Shown: positions 8,294 through 17,562, numbered from the stretch's first letter. The stretch is DNA of 64,000 nucleotides from Lachnospiraceae bacterium (GCA_024403515.1 JAKSRS010000001.1:146475-210474), one strand, 5' to 3'. The notes: a model not told the origin generated them from the sequence alone. Numbers and translations are program-made.

Positions 8294-9523
8294 TTATTTG
8301 TCTTTATTTTCTACTCGCAAAAGATCATATACGTCTGCTTTTTCGGAAAGTTCCACAAAGAGTCGCTGTTTCGGGTGAGGTGCACTATCCATCTCATTGC
8401 CTTCTTCATCTTTAATTGCGATAACCTTCACCGCAAGGTTATTTCCGTCAGGTTTCATGATTTCGATTTCGTCACCCACACAGAACTTGTTCTTTTGCTC
8501 AATTGATACAATGTTTCCTTCAACTGCTTCAACTATTCCAAGATATATGAACTCGCTTGTATAAGTATTATTATCATATACCTGCGTATTCTCGTCAGGC
8601 TTTCCAAAGTAAAAACCTGTTGTAAAGTGTCTGTAGGTACACTTGGATATTTCGGCTCTGTACCAGGGCATATTCTTTTGGTATTTTTCAGGGCTTTCCA
8701 TGTAGTCGTCAATGGCTTTTCTATAGGTTCTTGCCACTGTAGCTACATATAAAGCGGTTTTCATTCGACCTTCAATCTTAAAGCTGTCGATTCCTGCATC
8801 AATAAGCTGTGGGATATATTCAATCATACAAAGATCTTTGGAGTTGAAGATAAAGGTTCCACGTTCATTTTCGTAAACGGGTAAATATTCACCGGGTCTT
8901 GATTCTTCAACTACAGCATATTTCCATCTGCAGGGATGTGTGCAGGCGCCATGGTTGGCATCTCTTCCCGTAAAGTAGTTGCTAAGTAAGCATCTTCCGG
9001 AATAAGAAATGCACATAGCTCCGTGGATGAAGCTTTCAATTTCCTTGTCATCAGGTATGTTTTCTCTAATCTGTTTGATTTCCGCAAGCGATAATTCTCT
9101 TGCTGCTACTACTCTTTTAGCGCCAAGTCCGTACCAGAACTTATAGGTTTCATAGTTTGTGTTATTGGCCTGAGTAGAGACATGAATTTCAATCTCAGGG
9201 CAGATTTCACGAGCCATCATAAACATTCCGGGATCTGCTATTATTAATGCGTCGGGCTTGAGTTCTTTAAGTTCCTTAAAGTATTCTCTCGCACCATCAA
9301 GATCATAGTTATGCGCAAGTATATTGGCTGTTACGTGAACTTTTACGCCATGTGCGTGAGCAAACTCTATGCCTTCCTTCATCTCCTGAGGTGAAAAATT
9401 CTTGGCCTTGGCTCTGAGTCCAAAGGCTTCACCTCCGATGAATACTGCATCCGCACCAAATATTACAGCTGTTTTAAGTACCTCAAGGCTACTTGCAGGT
9501 ACAAGTAATTCAGGTTTTCTCAA
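8294..9523 (-). CDS. trhP: tRNA 5-hydroxyuridine synthesis protein, peptidase U32 family (TrhP/YrrO-like)
   Basis: This 409-residue protein carries the U32 signature ESFIHGAMCISYSGRCLLS at about residues 164-182 and further Cys residues (HGACTHPCRWKY) that fit an iron-sulfur site. U32 proteins of this type (E. coli TrhP, B. subtilis YrrN/YrrO) hydroxylate U34 of tRNA using prephenate. Its length and C-terminal beta-barrel match YrrO. The preceding gene encodes the methyltransferase that acts on the product. The start is TTG, with AAGGA 11 bases upstream and no better ATG. B. subtilis has two adjacent U32 genes; only one is here. Older annotation as a collagenase-like protease is unlikely to be meaningful. 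Confidence 0.85.
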   Translation of the reverse strand: MRKPELLVPASSLEVLKTAVIFGADAVFIGGEAFGLRAKAKNFSPQEMKEGIEFAHAHGVKVHVTANILAHNYDLDGAREYFKELKELKPDALIIADPGMFMMAREICPEIEIHVSTQANNTNYETYKFWYGLGAKRVVAARELSLAEIKQIRENIPDDKEIESFIHGAMCISYSGRCLLSNYFTGRDANHGACTHPCRWKYAVVEESRPGEYLPVYENERGTFIFNSKDLCMIEYIPQLIDAGIDSFKIEGRMKTALYVATVARTYRKAIDDYMESPEKYQKNMPWYRAEISKCTYRHFTTGFYFGKPDENTQVYDNNTYTSEFIYLGIVEAVEGNIVSIEQKNKFCVGDEIEIMKPDGNNLAVKVIAIKDEEGNEMDSAPHPKQRLFVELSEKADVYDLLRVENKDK

Positions 9524-9527
9524 TTGA

Positions 9528-10172
9528 CTATTTTTCCTTTACACTGATTGTTACCCCGTCACCCACCGGTAAAATAACGGTCTTAAGATCATCACTATGA
9601 GTTAATTCATAAAGATAATCTCTCATTCTGGAGTAGATTGTTCTGTTTCTTCTTATTACTGCATATCGTGATTCGAGTATATCTCCATCCTGCATTACAT
9701 TGTCTGATAAAAGTACTCCGCCTTTTTTCAGAAGTCTTTTAATCTCAGGATAGAAGTTAATATACTGTCCCTTGGCAGCGTCCATAAAGATAAAATCATA
9801 AGGGCCGTCCAGGGACTTTAAAACTTCAGTAGCATCACCTTCAAGTAAAGTGATCTGATGATTTAAATCATGTTTTTTAAAGTTTTCACGAGCCATGGGA
9901 ATTCTTTTTTCATACTTTTCTATGGTTGTTATCTTAGATTCCCCCGGTAAATTTTCCTTCATAAATAACGACGAAAAACCAATGGCTGTTCCAACCTCCA
10001 ATACATTTAAAGGTCGGTTCATCTTAAGAAGAAAACTCATCAAAGTCTGCATCTCCTTACGAATAATAGGCACATTGGTTTCTATTGAATACTGTTCAAG
10101 TTCGTTCAAATAGTCAGGAAGTGGGGCTGCAAATGAGTTAATAAATGCAGACATCCTCTCATCTACTATCAT
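9528..10172 (-). CDS. trmR: tRNA 5-hydroxyuridine methyltransferase (TrmR/YrrM-like O-methyltransferase)
   Basis: A 214-residue class I SAM-dependent O-methyltransferase of the Methyltransf_3 (COMT-like) family. Motif I is VLEVGTAIGFSSLF (about residues 58-71), the acidic motif after strand 2 is ITTIEKYE, and FIFMDAAKG is the metal/SAM-site strand. B. subtilis YrrM/TrmR methylates ho5U34 to mo5U34. The gene order with the MltG-like gene upstream and the U32 gene downstream matches yrrL-yrrM-yrrN/O, which is the main reason for this specific call over a generic catechol-type methyltransferase. It overlaps neither neighbour and is spaced by a few bases, so co-translation is likely. Confidence 0.8.
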   Translation of the reverse strand: MIVDERMSAFINSFAAPLPDYLNELEQYSIETNVPIIRKEMQTLMSFLLKMNRPLNVLEVGTAIGFSSLFMKENLPGESKITTIEKYEKRIPMARENFKKHDLNHQITLLEGDATEVLKSLDGPYDFIFMDAAKGQYINFYPEIKRLLKKGGVLLSDNVMQDGDILESRYAVIRRNRTIYSRMRDYLYELTHSDDLKTVILPVGDGVTISVKEK

Positions 10173-10174
10173 CT

Positions 10175-10570
10175 TTATTCTTCCTCTTCACTTGGCCAGG
10201 CCGAAGGTGACATGGCATACATCATTTCCTCAGTGGTCATTGATGTGTTTAATGTATATACGCCCGGTTCAATTAAATCCTTATATTCTGAAGCAAGAAT
10301 CTGAACATAGCAAAGAAGTTCATCGTTAACTAAACCTTTTTCGGCAAGGATAGACGCAATTTCTTTTTCCGTTTTACCATCGGTAATAGCCACGCTTATA
10401 TCTCGGCCGGGAGCCGGAGATACTGCAGGCTGGGTAAATACTCTGTACCCAAAATCGTATGCTTCAAGTGTTTTATTGTACAAAAAATTAATGAGCCAAA
10501 GAATGACTACAACTTTTATTGCGGCGGATACTACTGAAATAAGTATCTGCTGTATTTGTCTTGCTTTCAT
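10175..10570 (-). CDS. MltG/YceG-like membrane protein lacking the transglycosylase domain
   Basis: This 131-residue protein has one N-terminal membrane helix (about residues 10-30). An extracellular segment follows with the LysM-like MltG subdomain (AITDGKTEKEIASILAEKGL, then IEPGVYTLNTSMTTEEMM). True MltG is about 330-380 residues and has a catalytic Glu in a YceG domain; all of that is missing and the protein stops with an acidic tail (SEEEE). Position upstream of trmR equals B. subtilis yrrL (mltG). It cannot be a transglycosylase on its own. It may be a regulatory or binding remnant. It begins directly at the preceding stop (TAA then ATG). Confidence 0.75.
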   Translation of the reverse strand: MKARQIQQILISVVSAAIKVVVILWLINFLYNKTLEAYDFGYRVFTQPAVSPAPGRDISVAITDGKTEKEIASILAEKGLVNDELLCYVQILASEYKDLIEPGVYTLNTSMTTEEMMYAMSPSAWPSEEEE

Positions 10571-10894
10571 TTACTTAAAATCCAGTCCTTCCACTACTTT
10601 GTCACTAAATTCCTTAACAAGGTAAACATATGCTGCTTCGGCGTTAAGAAAATCAGATACTAACTCCAAATTTATAACATCTTCGTACTCATTAGTCAAT
10701 GCATCCAAAGACTCCATAGCCTCTTCAGAGTTGGCCTGCTGAAGCATATAGTTTTTCTGGCGCATCTCGTTTAGTCTTTTGTACAGTTCGTCGTCCTGCC
10801 TGATTTTTTCAAGCACTTCGTTGTAACGAACGTATTCTTCAGTATGCTTAATTGAATCTACCACATACTGAGTCAGATTTGTTAAGTCTGTCAT
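10571..10894 (-). CDS. YlbF/YmcA-family protein
   Basis: A 107-residue, almost entirely helical protein with the family pattern of an N-terminal helix (VVDSIKHTEEYVRYNEVLEK) and later heptad-like helices. In Bacilli, YlbF and YmcA act with YaaT to direct RNase Y processing. Here the gene sits directly downstream of RNase J, so a role in RNA decay is an attractive inference. A GTG further upstream would overlap the RNase J gene. The chosen ATG has AAGGA five bases upstream and gives the normal family length. Confidence 0.75.
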   Translation of the reverse strand: MTDLTNLTQYVVDSIKHTEEYVRYNEVLEKIRQDDELYKRLNEMRQKNYMLQQANSEEAMESLDALTNEYEDVINLELVSDFLNAEAAYVYLVKEFSDKVVEGLDFK

Positions 10895-10922
10895 ACCATT
10901 CCTTTTCTTCACAAAAGAAAGC

Positions 10923-12593
10923 TTAGACACTCATAATGATAGGAAGTATCATGGGTCTTCGCTTGTATTTCTTCCAGAAATAATCTGTAAGTGAATCTTT
11001 CATGACATTTTTTATTTTACCCCAGTCTGTAACGCCTTTGTCAAAAGCAGCTGTAAGCGCAAGTGATAAGACCTCTCTTGCCTCTTCAAGCATTTCTTCT
11101 GATTCTTTAACGTATACAAAACCTCTTGTATATATCTCAGGTCCCGAAACCATTGTTCCCGAATATTCATCGAGCACAATTGATGAAACCACTATACCAT
11201 TTTCGGCAAGATTCTGTCGGTCTCTTAATACCGAATTTCCTACGTCGCCAATTCCCAAACCATCTACATAGATAGCACCCTGCGGCACTTTTCCTGTAAC
11301 CTTAGCTTCATCTGCATCAAGTTCAAGTACATCCCCTGAACGTAAAATGAAGATGTTTTCTTTAGGCATTCCAAGAGACTCCGCAAGAGTTGCCTGAGCT
11401 TTAAGGTGCTTGTATTCGCCATGTACCGGTATTGAGTACTTGGGCTGTACAAGAGCATAAATAAGCTTGATTTCTTCCTGGCAGGCATGTCCGGATACAT
11501 GAGTATCCTGGAATATAACATTAGCACCCTTTAAGAAAAGTTCATTGATTATCTTGGTTACTGACTTTTCATTTCCGGGTATGGGCTTAGACGAAAAGAC
11601 AACCGTATCAGTTGGCTTTATTGATATTTTCTTGTGAGTTCCGTTGGCTATTCTTGATAGAGCAGCCATACTTTCACCCTGCGAACCTGTAGTAATAATA
11701 ACAGTTCTCTCATCTGGATAATTTTTAAGTTCATCTATATCGATAAGAGTATTCTCAGGCACAGTAATGCGGTTTAATTTCTGGGCAATATCAAGGATAC
11801 TTACCATGCTTCGTCCTTCAACCGCCACTTTTCTGTCGTACTTGTGCGCTGTAGTTAAAATCTGCTGAACACGTGCTACGTTTGATGCAAATGTAGCAAT
11901 GATAATTCTTGTGTTTTTGTTTTCATTGAAAATGGTATCAAGTACCTTTCCAACTGTAAGCTCTGAAGGGGTAAAGCCTTCTCTTTCAGCATTTGTTGAA
12001 TCGCACATAAGTGCAAGTACGCCCTTTTTACCAAGGGTTGCAAAACGCTCAAGATCAATCGCATCACCATATACAGGTGTGTAATCAACCTTAAAGTCAC
12101 CGGTATGAATAACCATTCCCGCAGGTGAACAGATAGCCAAAGCCGCTGCATCAACTATTGAATGGTTTGTTTTTATAAATTCCAAATGAAACTGTCCAAG
12201 GTTTAATGACTGACCGAACTTGATGACCTTTCTTTTTACATCCTTAAAAAGTCCGGCATGCTCTTCAAGTTTCTTTTCAATGATTCCCATTGTAAGCTTT
12301 GTCGCATAAATGGGCACGTTAACTTCCCTAAGTACATAAGGAAGTGCTCCTATATGATCTTCGTGTCCATGAGTAATAACAAAGCCCTTAACACGATCTA
12401 TGTTTTCTTTTAAATATGTTACATCGGGGATTACGAGGTCTATTCCAAGCATATCGCCTTCGGGAAATGCAAGACCGCAGTCCACGACAACAATACTGTC
12501 TTCGTATTCAAAGGCAGTAATGTTCATTCCGATTTGTTCCAAGCCACCTAAAGGTATAATCTTAAGCTTGGATACTTCTTCTGATTTATTCAA
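10923..12593 (-). CDS. rnj: Ribonuclease J
   Basis: A 556-residue metallo-beta-lactamase/beta-CASP ribonuclease. The zinc motif is THGHEDHIGALP (about residues 74-85), with downstream metal ligands HTGDFKVD and HVSGHACQEE, and the C-terminal RNase J domain is present. It has 5'-to-3' exonuclease and endonuclease activity in mRNA turnover and rRNA maturation in the cytoplasm. The start is TTG, four bases after AGGAGG; no ATG is suitably placed. The gene lies inside the ireB-ruvX-DUF1292 ... trmR cluster, an insertion relative to B. subtilis, where mltG follows yrzB directly. Confidence 0.95.
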   Translation of the reverse strand: MNKSEEVSKLKIIPLGGLEQIGMNITAFEYEDSIVVVDCGLAFPEGDMLGIDLVIPDVTYLKENIDRVKGFVITHGHEDHIGALPYVLREVNVPIYATKLTMGIIEKKLEEHAGLFKDVKRKVIKFGQSLNLGQFHLEFIKTNHSIVDAAALAICSPAGMVIHTGDFKVDYTPVYGDAIDLERFATLGKKGVLALMCDSTNAEREGFTPSELTVGKVLDTIFNENKNTRIIIATFASNVARVQQILTTAHKYDRKVAVEGRSMVSILDIAQKLNRITVPENTLIDIDELKNYPDERTVIITTGSQGESMAALSRIANGTHKKISIKPTDTVVFSSKPIPGNEKSVTKIINELFLKGANVIFQDTHVSGHACQEEIKLIYALVQPKYSIPVHGEYKHLKAQATLAESLGMPKENIFILRSGDVLELDADEAKVTGKVPQGAIYVDGLGIGDVGNSVLRDRQNLAENGIVVSSIVLDEYSGTMVSGPEIYTRGFVYVKESEEMLEEAREVLSLALTAAFDKGVTDWGKIKNVMKDSLTDYFWKKYKRRPMILPIIMSV

Positions 12594-12601
12594 TTTTCCT
12601 C

Positions 12602-12859
12602 CTATTCTATAATGTCGATATCTTCTAAAAGGCTTGCAAAGACCTGGCCCACAGCCTGAAGTTCTGTCTCGTCAGATACAATTTCATATACCCCTTCAGC
12701 ATCTGATGTCATAGACTTATCCTTCAGAACATATGCTTCGCCGTCTTCGGTTTCGCTTTCAGTAACCAACATATAATTGCATCCACCTAAAGTGGTTTGT
12801 TCTACTACAAAAAATTCTATACTGTCACCATTTTCACCGGTGAAAATAATCTTTTCCAT
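12602..12859 (-). CDS. DUF1292 protein (YrzB-like)
   Basis: This 85-residue acidic protein begins MEKIIFTGENGDSIEFFVVE and contains the DUF1292 core (YMLVTESETEDGEAYVLK). Its function is unknown. In many Firmicutes it follows ireB and ruvX, exactly as here. A longer reading frame extends back into ruvX, but the chosen ATG has AAGGAAGG six bases upstream and matches the family N-terminus. It starts one base past the ruvX stop. Confidence 0.85.
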   Translation of the reverse strand: MEKIIFTGENGDSIEFFVVEQTTLGGCNYMLVTESETEDGEAYVLKDKSMTSDAEGVYEIVSDETELQAVGQVFASLLEDIDIIE

Positions 12860-12860
12860 T

Positions 12861-13283
12861 TTATGCCTTCCTTGAATTAAGGTAATCCTGCAAAATAATC
12901 TGTGCCGCAATCATGTCGACATATTCTTTGCGATTTTCCCTGCGTATACCAGCCTCAATCATAATATTGTCGGCTTCAACTGTTGTAAGTCTCTCATCAT
13001 AAAGATGAACCTCAAGTCCGGTTCTTCTTTCCAGTTTGTCTTTAAATTCCCTGGATAAAACCGCGCGAGGTCCCTCTGAATCATCCATATTTTTAGGTAG
13101 TCCGAGCACAATTTCAGAAACTTCGTACTCAACAATCAGTTCTTCGATTCGAGCCAGTGTCTGACGAAGCTTGTTCTCTTCCTTACGCCTTATAATTTCA
13201 ACACCCTGAGCAGTAATCAAAAGGGCATCGCTTACAGCGACACCAACTGTCTTGGAGCCAAAATCAAGTCCCATTATTCTCAT
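12861..13283 (-). CDS. ruvX: Pre-16S rRNA nuclease / RuvX-like resolvase (YqgF family)
   Basis: A 140-residue RNase H-fold protein. The first strand [16 protein letters not shown] (residues 4-19) carries the first catalytic Asp, [11 protein letters not shown] the second acidic site, and [13 protein letters not shown] the third. E. coli YqgF matures the 5' end of 16S rRNA; Mycobacterium RuvX resolves Holliday junctions. Either may apply. It is four bases downstream of ireB. Confidence 0.93.
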   Translation of the reverse strand: MRIMGLDFGSKTVGVAVSDALLITAQGVEIIRRKEENKLRQTLARIEELIVEYEVSEIVLGLPKNMDDSEGPRAVLSREFKDKLERRTGLEVHLYDERLTTVEADNIMIEAGIRRENRKEYVDMIAAQIILQDYLNSRKA

Positions 13284-13287
13284 TAAC

Positions 13288-13551
13288 TTATTCCCATCCG
13301 TGAGTCTTAACGTATGAATTGAGAAGTTCTTCTATAATTTCATCTCTTTCAAGTCTTCTAACAAGCTTACGTGCATCATCGTAACTTGTAATATATGTAG
13401 GATCGTCAGATACAAGGTAGCCTGTAAGCTGGTTGATTGCATCGTATCCTTTAACCTTGTTAGCGTGATAAACTATTTTAAGAATTTCCTCTACACTGAA
13501 AGGTTTTTCCTGTGAAACTTTTATTACCTGTGTTTCATCAATATTTGTCAT
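13288..13551 (-). CDS. ireB: IreB-family regulatory phosphoprotein (DUF965)
   Basis: An 87-residue protein with the family core [20 protein letters not shown] and an N-terminus bearing Thr residues ([12 protein letters not shown]), the region phosphorylated by the PASTA kinase IreK in Enterococcus faecalis, where IreB negatively affects cephalosporin resistance. It is first of the ireB-ruvX-DUF1292 unit conserved across Firmicutes; alaS, often upstream, is not here. GGGAGG precedes the ATG. Confidence 0.9.
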   Translation of the reverse strand: MTNIDETQVIKVSQEKPFSVEEILKIVYHANKVKGYDAINQLTGYLVSDDPTYITSYDDARKLVRRLERDEIIEELLNSYVKTHGWE

Positions 13552-13588
13552 ATAAGCCTCCCAAAAATCTTAGACCTTATCTAAGTTT

Positions 13589-13617
13589 ATATTAGTTTAT
13601 TTCATCTGTTTTTTCAA
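13589..13617 (-). promoter_or_regulatory. Promoter of the ireB operon
   Basis: TTGAAA and TAATAT are separated by 17 bases on the minus strand, about 40 bases before the ireB ATG and just past the stop of the acyltransferase gene. Confidence 0.6.
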
Positions 13618-13654
13618 GTTTAGGGCAAAAGAAGGACTTTCACCCTCCGACTTT

Positions 13655-14680
13655 TTAATGTCTTTTACCAACATATTTATAGCAGTTAAGAATTAAAAAC
13701 AAAATATATCCGCAAATAACTGCTGCTAAAAGCGAGAGTATGTTAGCCGTCAAAACTCCCATTCCCGAAAGCAGATAGTATCTTACGTTTCCTATAACGA
13801 ATTCCTGTACGCAGTAAAGTTCAAATGAAAATCCGCCAAAAAAAGCAAGTATCTTATCTATGCCTTTAAATACTGACTTTAAAGGACCCTTAGTCTGCAA
13901 CAGTTCACAAAGTCCTGCCAAAAGCAAAACAAACGGTACACTGAAAAGCACCGCAGGAATAAAGCAGCCTGACATTGGCACAATGAACTCTATACCTTCA
14001 TCGGTATAAAGGTGGTTACAGTAAATACCTGTTACGCAAAGAAGTAGTATAAAAATCCATGTTTTTATGTTAAAGTGCACTTTCTTTTGCCTTGATATGC
14101 TTGCAAACAAAACTCCTATCATGAAGATTGGAAGTCGGTCTGTGAATCCATACAAATCGCCACGCATCACATCTTTAAGGGCCATGGTTAGGATAAACCA
14201 TACTGTAAGGGCAAACATGGTGAATAAAACATCGTCCTTAAAGGCCTTCATAATGTAGTGATAAAAAGGATATAGTAAAGCGATTGTTATTATTGCAGGT
14301 ATGAACCAAAGACAGTAATAAATGCTTTCTGTATAAAATCCGATTCCTGTAACTGCTTTAACGAAAAATTCCAAACCACGTTTTCCAACGATAGCCATTA
14401 CTGCGTAAATAACGATGGCCGGAGGGAAAAGTTTTGTAATTCTGTGGGCATAATAGGTAGAAAGTTTACCATTTTCCATGGAATAGTAAAGACCATAGCC
14501 TGATAAAAGGAGGAAAATATCGACACCAAGATATCCATAGGTCTTTAAAAATCCTTCTATGTTCCCCAAAATGAAAACGTTTGAAAACCTTATGTTCCAA
14601 CCATGGAAAATAAGGATAAAAATGGCTGCCAAACCCATTATTGATTTTCGATGTTTAGATATAAGTTTAAATCCGTCCAT
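13655..14680 (-). CDS. Acyltransferase family 3 membrane protein
   Basis: A 341-residue protein with about ten membrane helices. It shows the acyltransferase-3 pattern: an N-terminal basic stretch and helix with FHGWNI (His about residue 26), then GYLGVDIFLLLSGYGLYYS (about residues 48-66). Family members O-acetylate cell-surface sugars or peptidoglycan using cytoplasmic acetyl-CoA. It follows the membrane protein gene upstream by 26 bases and both may modify one envelope glycan. It has no SGNH domain. The acceptor is unknown. Confidence 0.85.
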   Translation of the reverse strand: MDGFKLISKHRKSIMGLAAIFILIFHGWNIRFSNVFILGNIEGFLKTYGYLGVDIFLLLSGYGLYYSMENGKLSTYYAHRITKLFPPAIVIYAVMAIVGKRGLEFFVKAVTGIGFYTESIYYCLWFIPAIITIALLYPFYHYIMKAFKDDVLFTMFALTVWFILTMALKDVMRGDLYGFTDRLPIFMIGVLFASISRQKKVHFNIKTWIFILLLCVTGIYCNHLYTDEGIEFIVPMSGCFIPAVLFSVPFVLLLAGLCELLQTKGPLKSVFKGIDKILAFFGGFSFELYCVQEFVIGNVRYYLLSGMGVLTANILSLLAAVICGYILFLILNCYKYVGKRH

Positions 14681-14706
14681 AAAAATCTCCCAAAAGAGCC
14701 TTTTAA

Positions 14707-16212
14707 TTACTCACTTATATAAATCTCACGCTTCCCGTACCATCTTGCAAGAGCCTGGTTCTGTTCCGCCATGGGATATGTTTCAAGTTCATCCTTCTTA
14801 CATAAAAACCAGGGGCGCCAGACAAAGGGATCAAGCACAACTTCGTCACCGGCTTCTTTAATCAAAGTGTCCATTACCATATGCTCGTTATAATAATTTA
14901 GTGCCTCTCCGGTGTGGACATAATAGTAAGCTCCGTAAGTAAGGAATTTTCCTGCCTGGTTTTTGCTTACGGCAAAAGAAAGAACCACTAATGCTGCGCT
15001 TAAAACAAATACAATCACACGGTTTTCAAAGAAAGATAACACTCCTTCTTTACCGTCTTCAGAATCCTTATCCAGTTTCTTACCAATCCAGCCAAGCCAG
15101 TAAATAAGGTTTATGGCTACAAGAACAAGAAATACGAGTTTCACTGCGCAGAAGGTTCTTGCAAGTCCATCATAGCCCATGCCGTAAAGGCTAGGTGTGT
15201 AACCTGTTGAATAGAAGCAAAAGCTGAGAGCGGTTACAAGTAATGGCATTTTAAAATTAAATGAAGAGCTTTTAGCCACCATATAGGCTAAAGGAATCAA
15301 TCCTACAAAGAAGGCCCAAAATGGAAAGCCCGTAAACTCATTAAGGTGCTTAAAACCTGCGAGAAAAGAATATAAAACCGATTCTATGGGGCCTTTGGCA
15401 ACATCCGCATAAATTGCCTGCCTTGATGCATTTCCGGGTGCCGCAACATTTAATATCATTCCTGCAAAGAAAATAAGTAAAGGACAAAGGGCCCAAATCG
15501 CCCTTTTATTCTTTATAACAAAAACTCCTGCAAGAAAAATGAAAAGAATCATTAAAAATCCCTGAAGACCTGTAACAAAGTTAGCTCCTGCAACGATAAA
15601 GGCCAAAATAGAGCTTACCGCTACACGAAAAGCAGTCCCTGCCTTTTTGTCGCTATATACAATTCTTATTATTTCGGCCAAAAGAACGAACATCAGCGAA
15701 TGCATGAAAGTATAATGAATGGAACTGTTATACCAGTAAAAGCCCTGCTGGGCCTCATAAAAAAGTTCCACATTCATCAGCGTTACAAATAAAGCCAGGT
15801 TAAAAGATGAAAGCTTAGATGCTTTAAAAACCTTACTGCACACAGTATATGTTAGATAACACGTACCTAAAACAAACATTGTGATGATAGCGCACAAACC
15901 AATAAAATAGTACTGATAACCAAAAGCTGCCGGCATTAGTACCATTAAAAAAACGGATGAATAGGTTCCCTGCCAGGTATTGTAGGTAAAAACAGTATCT
16001 TCATAAGCTGTTTTGATTACCTTTGAAAATCCTGCCCCATGCTCAAATGCATACTTAACATTTATTCCGTAATTGAAATCATCATAATAGGGAAAAGCGT
16101 ACAATGTAAGCCTGTAAACAGGTACCAAAGCAATTAAAAGAAGCAGTATCAAGCCACAAGATATGACCCACTGGGGTATTTTTTTAAGTGGTAATCCTAA
16201 TACTTTTTCCAT
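14707..16212 (-). CDS. Multi-spanning membrane protein, DUF6056/GT-C-like
   Basis: This 501-residue protein has about eleven to twelve hydrophobic helices. The first extracytoplasmic loop contains FPYYDDFNYG, an acidic pair where GT-C glycosyltransferases carry their catalytic Asp, followed by TWQGTYSSVFL. This resembles the DUF6056 family. It probably transfers a sugar from a polyprenyl-linked donor at the outer face of the membrane, but the donor and acceptor are not visible. It sits between mtaB and the acyltransferase, nine bases past the mtaB stop side, so it is likely co-transcribed with mtaB. Confidence 0.6.
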   Translation of the reverse strand: MEKVLGLPLKKIPQWVISCGLILLLLIALVPVYRLTLYAFPYYDDFNYGINVKYAFEHGAGFSKVIKTAYEDTVFTYNTWQGTYSSVFLMVLMPAAFGYQYYFIGLCAIITMFVLGTCYLTYTVCSKVFKASKLSSFNLALFVTLMNVELFYEAQQGFYWYNSSIHYTFMHSLMFVLLAEIIRIVYSDKKAGTAFRVAVSSILAFIVAGANFVTGLQGFLMILFIFLAGVFVIKNKRAIWALCPLLIFFAGMILNVAAPGNASRQAIYADVAKGPIESVLYSFLAGFKHLNEFTGFPFWAFFVGLIPLAYMVAKSSSFNFKMPLLVTALSFCFYSTGYTPSLYGMGYDGLARTFCAVKLVFLVLVAINLIYWLGWIGKKLDKDSEDGKEGVLSFFENRVIVFVLSAALVVLSFAVSKNQAGKFLTYGAYYYVHTGEALNYYNEHMVMDTLIKEAGDEVVLDPFVWRPWFLCKKDELETYPMAEQNQALARWYGKREIYISE

Positions 16213-16220
16213 CTTAATCC

Positions 16221-17540
16221 TTACTTGGCAAGCATTACATCATCTGATAAAAATGATGTTAATGTCACCATTTTAACCTCGTTACTTTCTGCATCATTGG
16301 CATCCAAAGCAACCTTAATATACTCAGGTGTATGGCCAATGATATAGTCTTTGCCATCAATCTTTACACATTCTTCAAATAAAACAGGTCTAACCTTGTT
16401 AAGGTATGACTTTCTGAATTCTTTGGAAAGTCCGTCTCCCAATTCAATAAGGCGCTTACTTCTTTCTTCTTTCAAAGAATCCAAAACCTGCCCCTTCATT
16501 GTTGCGGCAACGGTACCCTTTCTTTTGGAATATTTAAATATGTGCATTTCATAAAAACCAATTTCCCTGGCAAAAGAAAAACTCTTTTCAAACTCTTCGT
16601 CGCTTTCACCCGGGAATCCTGCGATAATGTCTGTAGTAATAGCAGGATTATCGAAATATTCGCGAAGCAAAGAGACGCCTTCTTTGTACTGATCTGTGGA
16701 ATAATGGCGGTTCATTCTCTTTAATGTCTCATCGCATCCTGACTGAAGAGAAAGATGGAAATGAGGGCAGAGCTTATCAAGTTTTGAAATCCTCTGCGCA
16801 AATTCTCTTGTTACTACTCGGGGTTCAAGTGAACTTAATCTGATTCTTTCCACTTCATCGATCTTTTGAATTTTTTCAAGTAAGCCTGCAAGTTTATTCT
16901 GTGAAAGATCATTAGGATCTTCAATTCCATATGAGCTTACGTGAATTCCTGTTAAAACAAACTCCTTGTAACCTTTCTTTCCAAGGCCTTTAATCTCTTC
17001 AAGAATGTCAGCTTCGTCCCTGCTTCTTACGCGACCTCTCGCAAAAGGAATAAGGCAGTAGGAACAAAACTGGTTACAGCCATCCTGAATTTTTATATAG
17101 GCTCTCGTTCTTTCGGCAGTTGAATCAAGATGCATTGTCTCGTAAACATCTGTATGATTTATATCTATTATATTTGAAAACAGTTCGGGTTTATTCTTAC
17201 TGATATAGTCTTCGATTATCTCAATAACCTCTGACTTTTTGTTGTTTCCTATTGCAATATCTACTGAAGAGTCATTTTTAACCTCCTCAGGAGATGTCTG
17301 AACGTAACAACCCACGGCAACCACTATGGCATCAGGGTTCATTTTCTTGGCACGATGTAACATTTGACGGCTTTTTCTGTCCGCCATGTTAGTTACTGTA
17401 CATGTATTTATGACATAAATGTCTGCTTTTTCACTAAATGGCACAACCTGGAAGTCATTTTTAACAAATAATTGTTGCATAATGTCAGTCTCATAGTCGT
17501 TAACCTTACATCCAAGGTTGTGAAATGCCACTCTTTTCAT
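16221..17540 (-). CDS. mtaB: tRNA-t6A37 methylthiotransferase
   Basis: This 439-residue enzyme converts t6A37 to ms2t6A37 in ANN-decoding tRNAs. The N-terminal UPF0004 domain begins VAFHNLGCKVNDYETD and binds one 4Fe-4S cluster (Cys11, Cys47, Cys78 region). The radical-SAM CxxxCxxC is CNQFCSYCLIPFARGRV (about residues 155-171). A C-terminal TRAM-like domain is present. Absence of MiaB-type features and overall N-terminus favour MtaB (YqeV). AAGGA precedes the ATG. In B. subtilis it follows rsmE in the dnaK cluster; here it is separated from that cluster by several genes. Confidence 0.93.
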   Translation of the reverse strand: MKRVAFHNLGCKVNDYETDIMQQLFVKNDFQVVPFSEKADIYVINTCTVTNMADRKSRQMLHRAKKMNPDAIVVAVGCYVQTSPEEVKNDSSVDIAIGNNKKSEVIEIIEDYISKNKPELFSNIIDINHTDVYETMHLDSTAERTRAYIKIQDGCNQFCSYCLIPFARGRVRSRDEADILEEIKGLGKKGYKEFVLTGIHVSSYGIEDPNDLSQNKLAGLLEKIQKIDEVERIRLSSLEPRVVTREFAQRISKLDKLCPHFHLSLQSGCDETLKRMNRHYSTDQYKEGVSLLREYFDNPAITTDIIAGFPGESDEEFEKSFSFAREIGFYEMHIFKYSKRKGTVAATMKGQVLDSLKEERSKRLIELGDGLSKEFRKSYLNKVRPVLFEECVKIDGKDYIIGHTPEYIKVALDANDAESNEVKMVTLTSFLSDDVMLAK

Positions 17541-17562
17541 AGTTTTCTTCCTTATTTTTGTT

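Noticed and set aside
8294..9523. U32 protein as a secreted collagenase
   Set aside because: It has no signal peptide and sits with trmR in the tRNA-modification context; the U32 name is historical.
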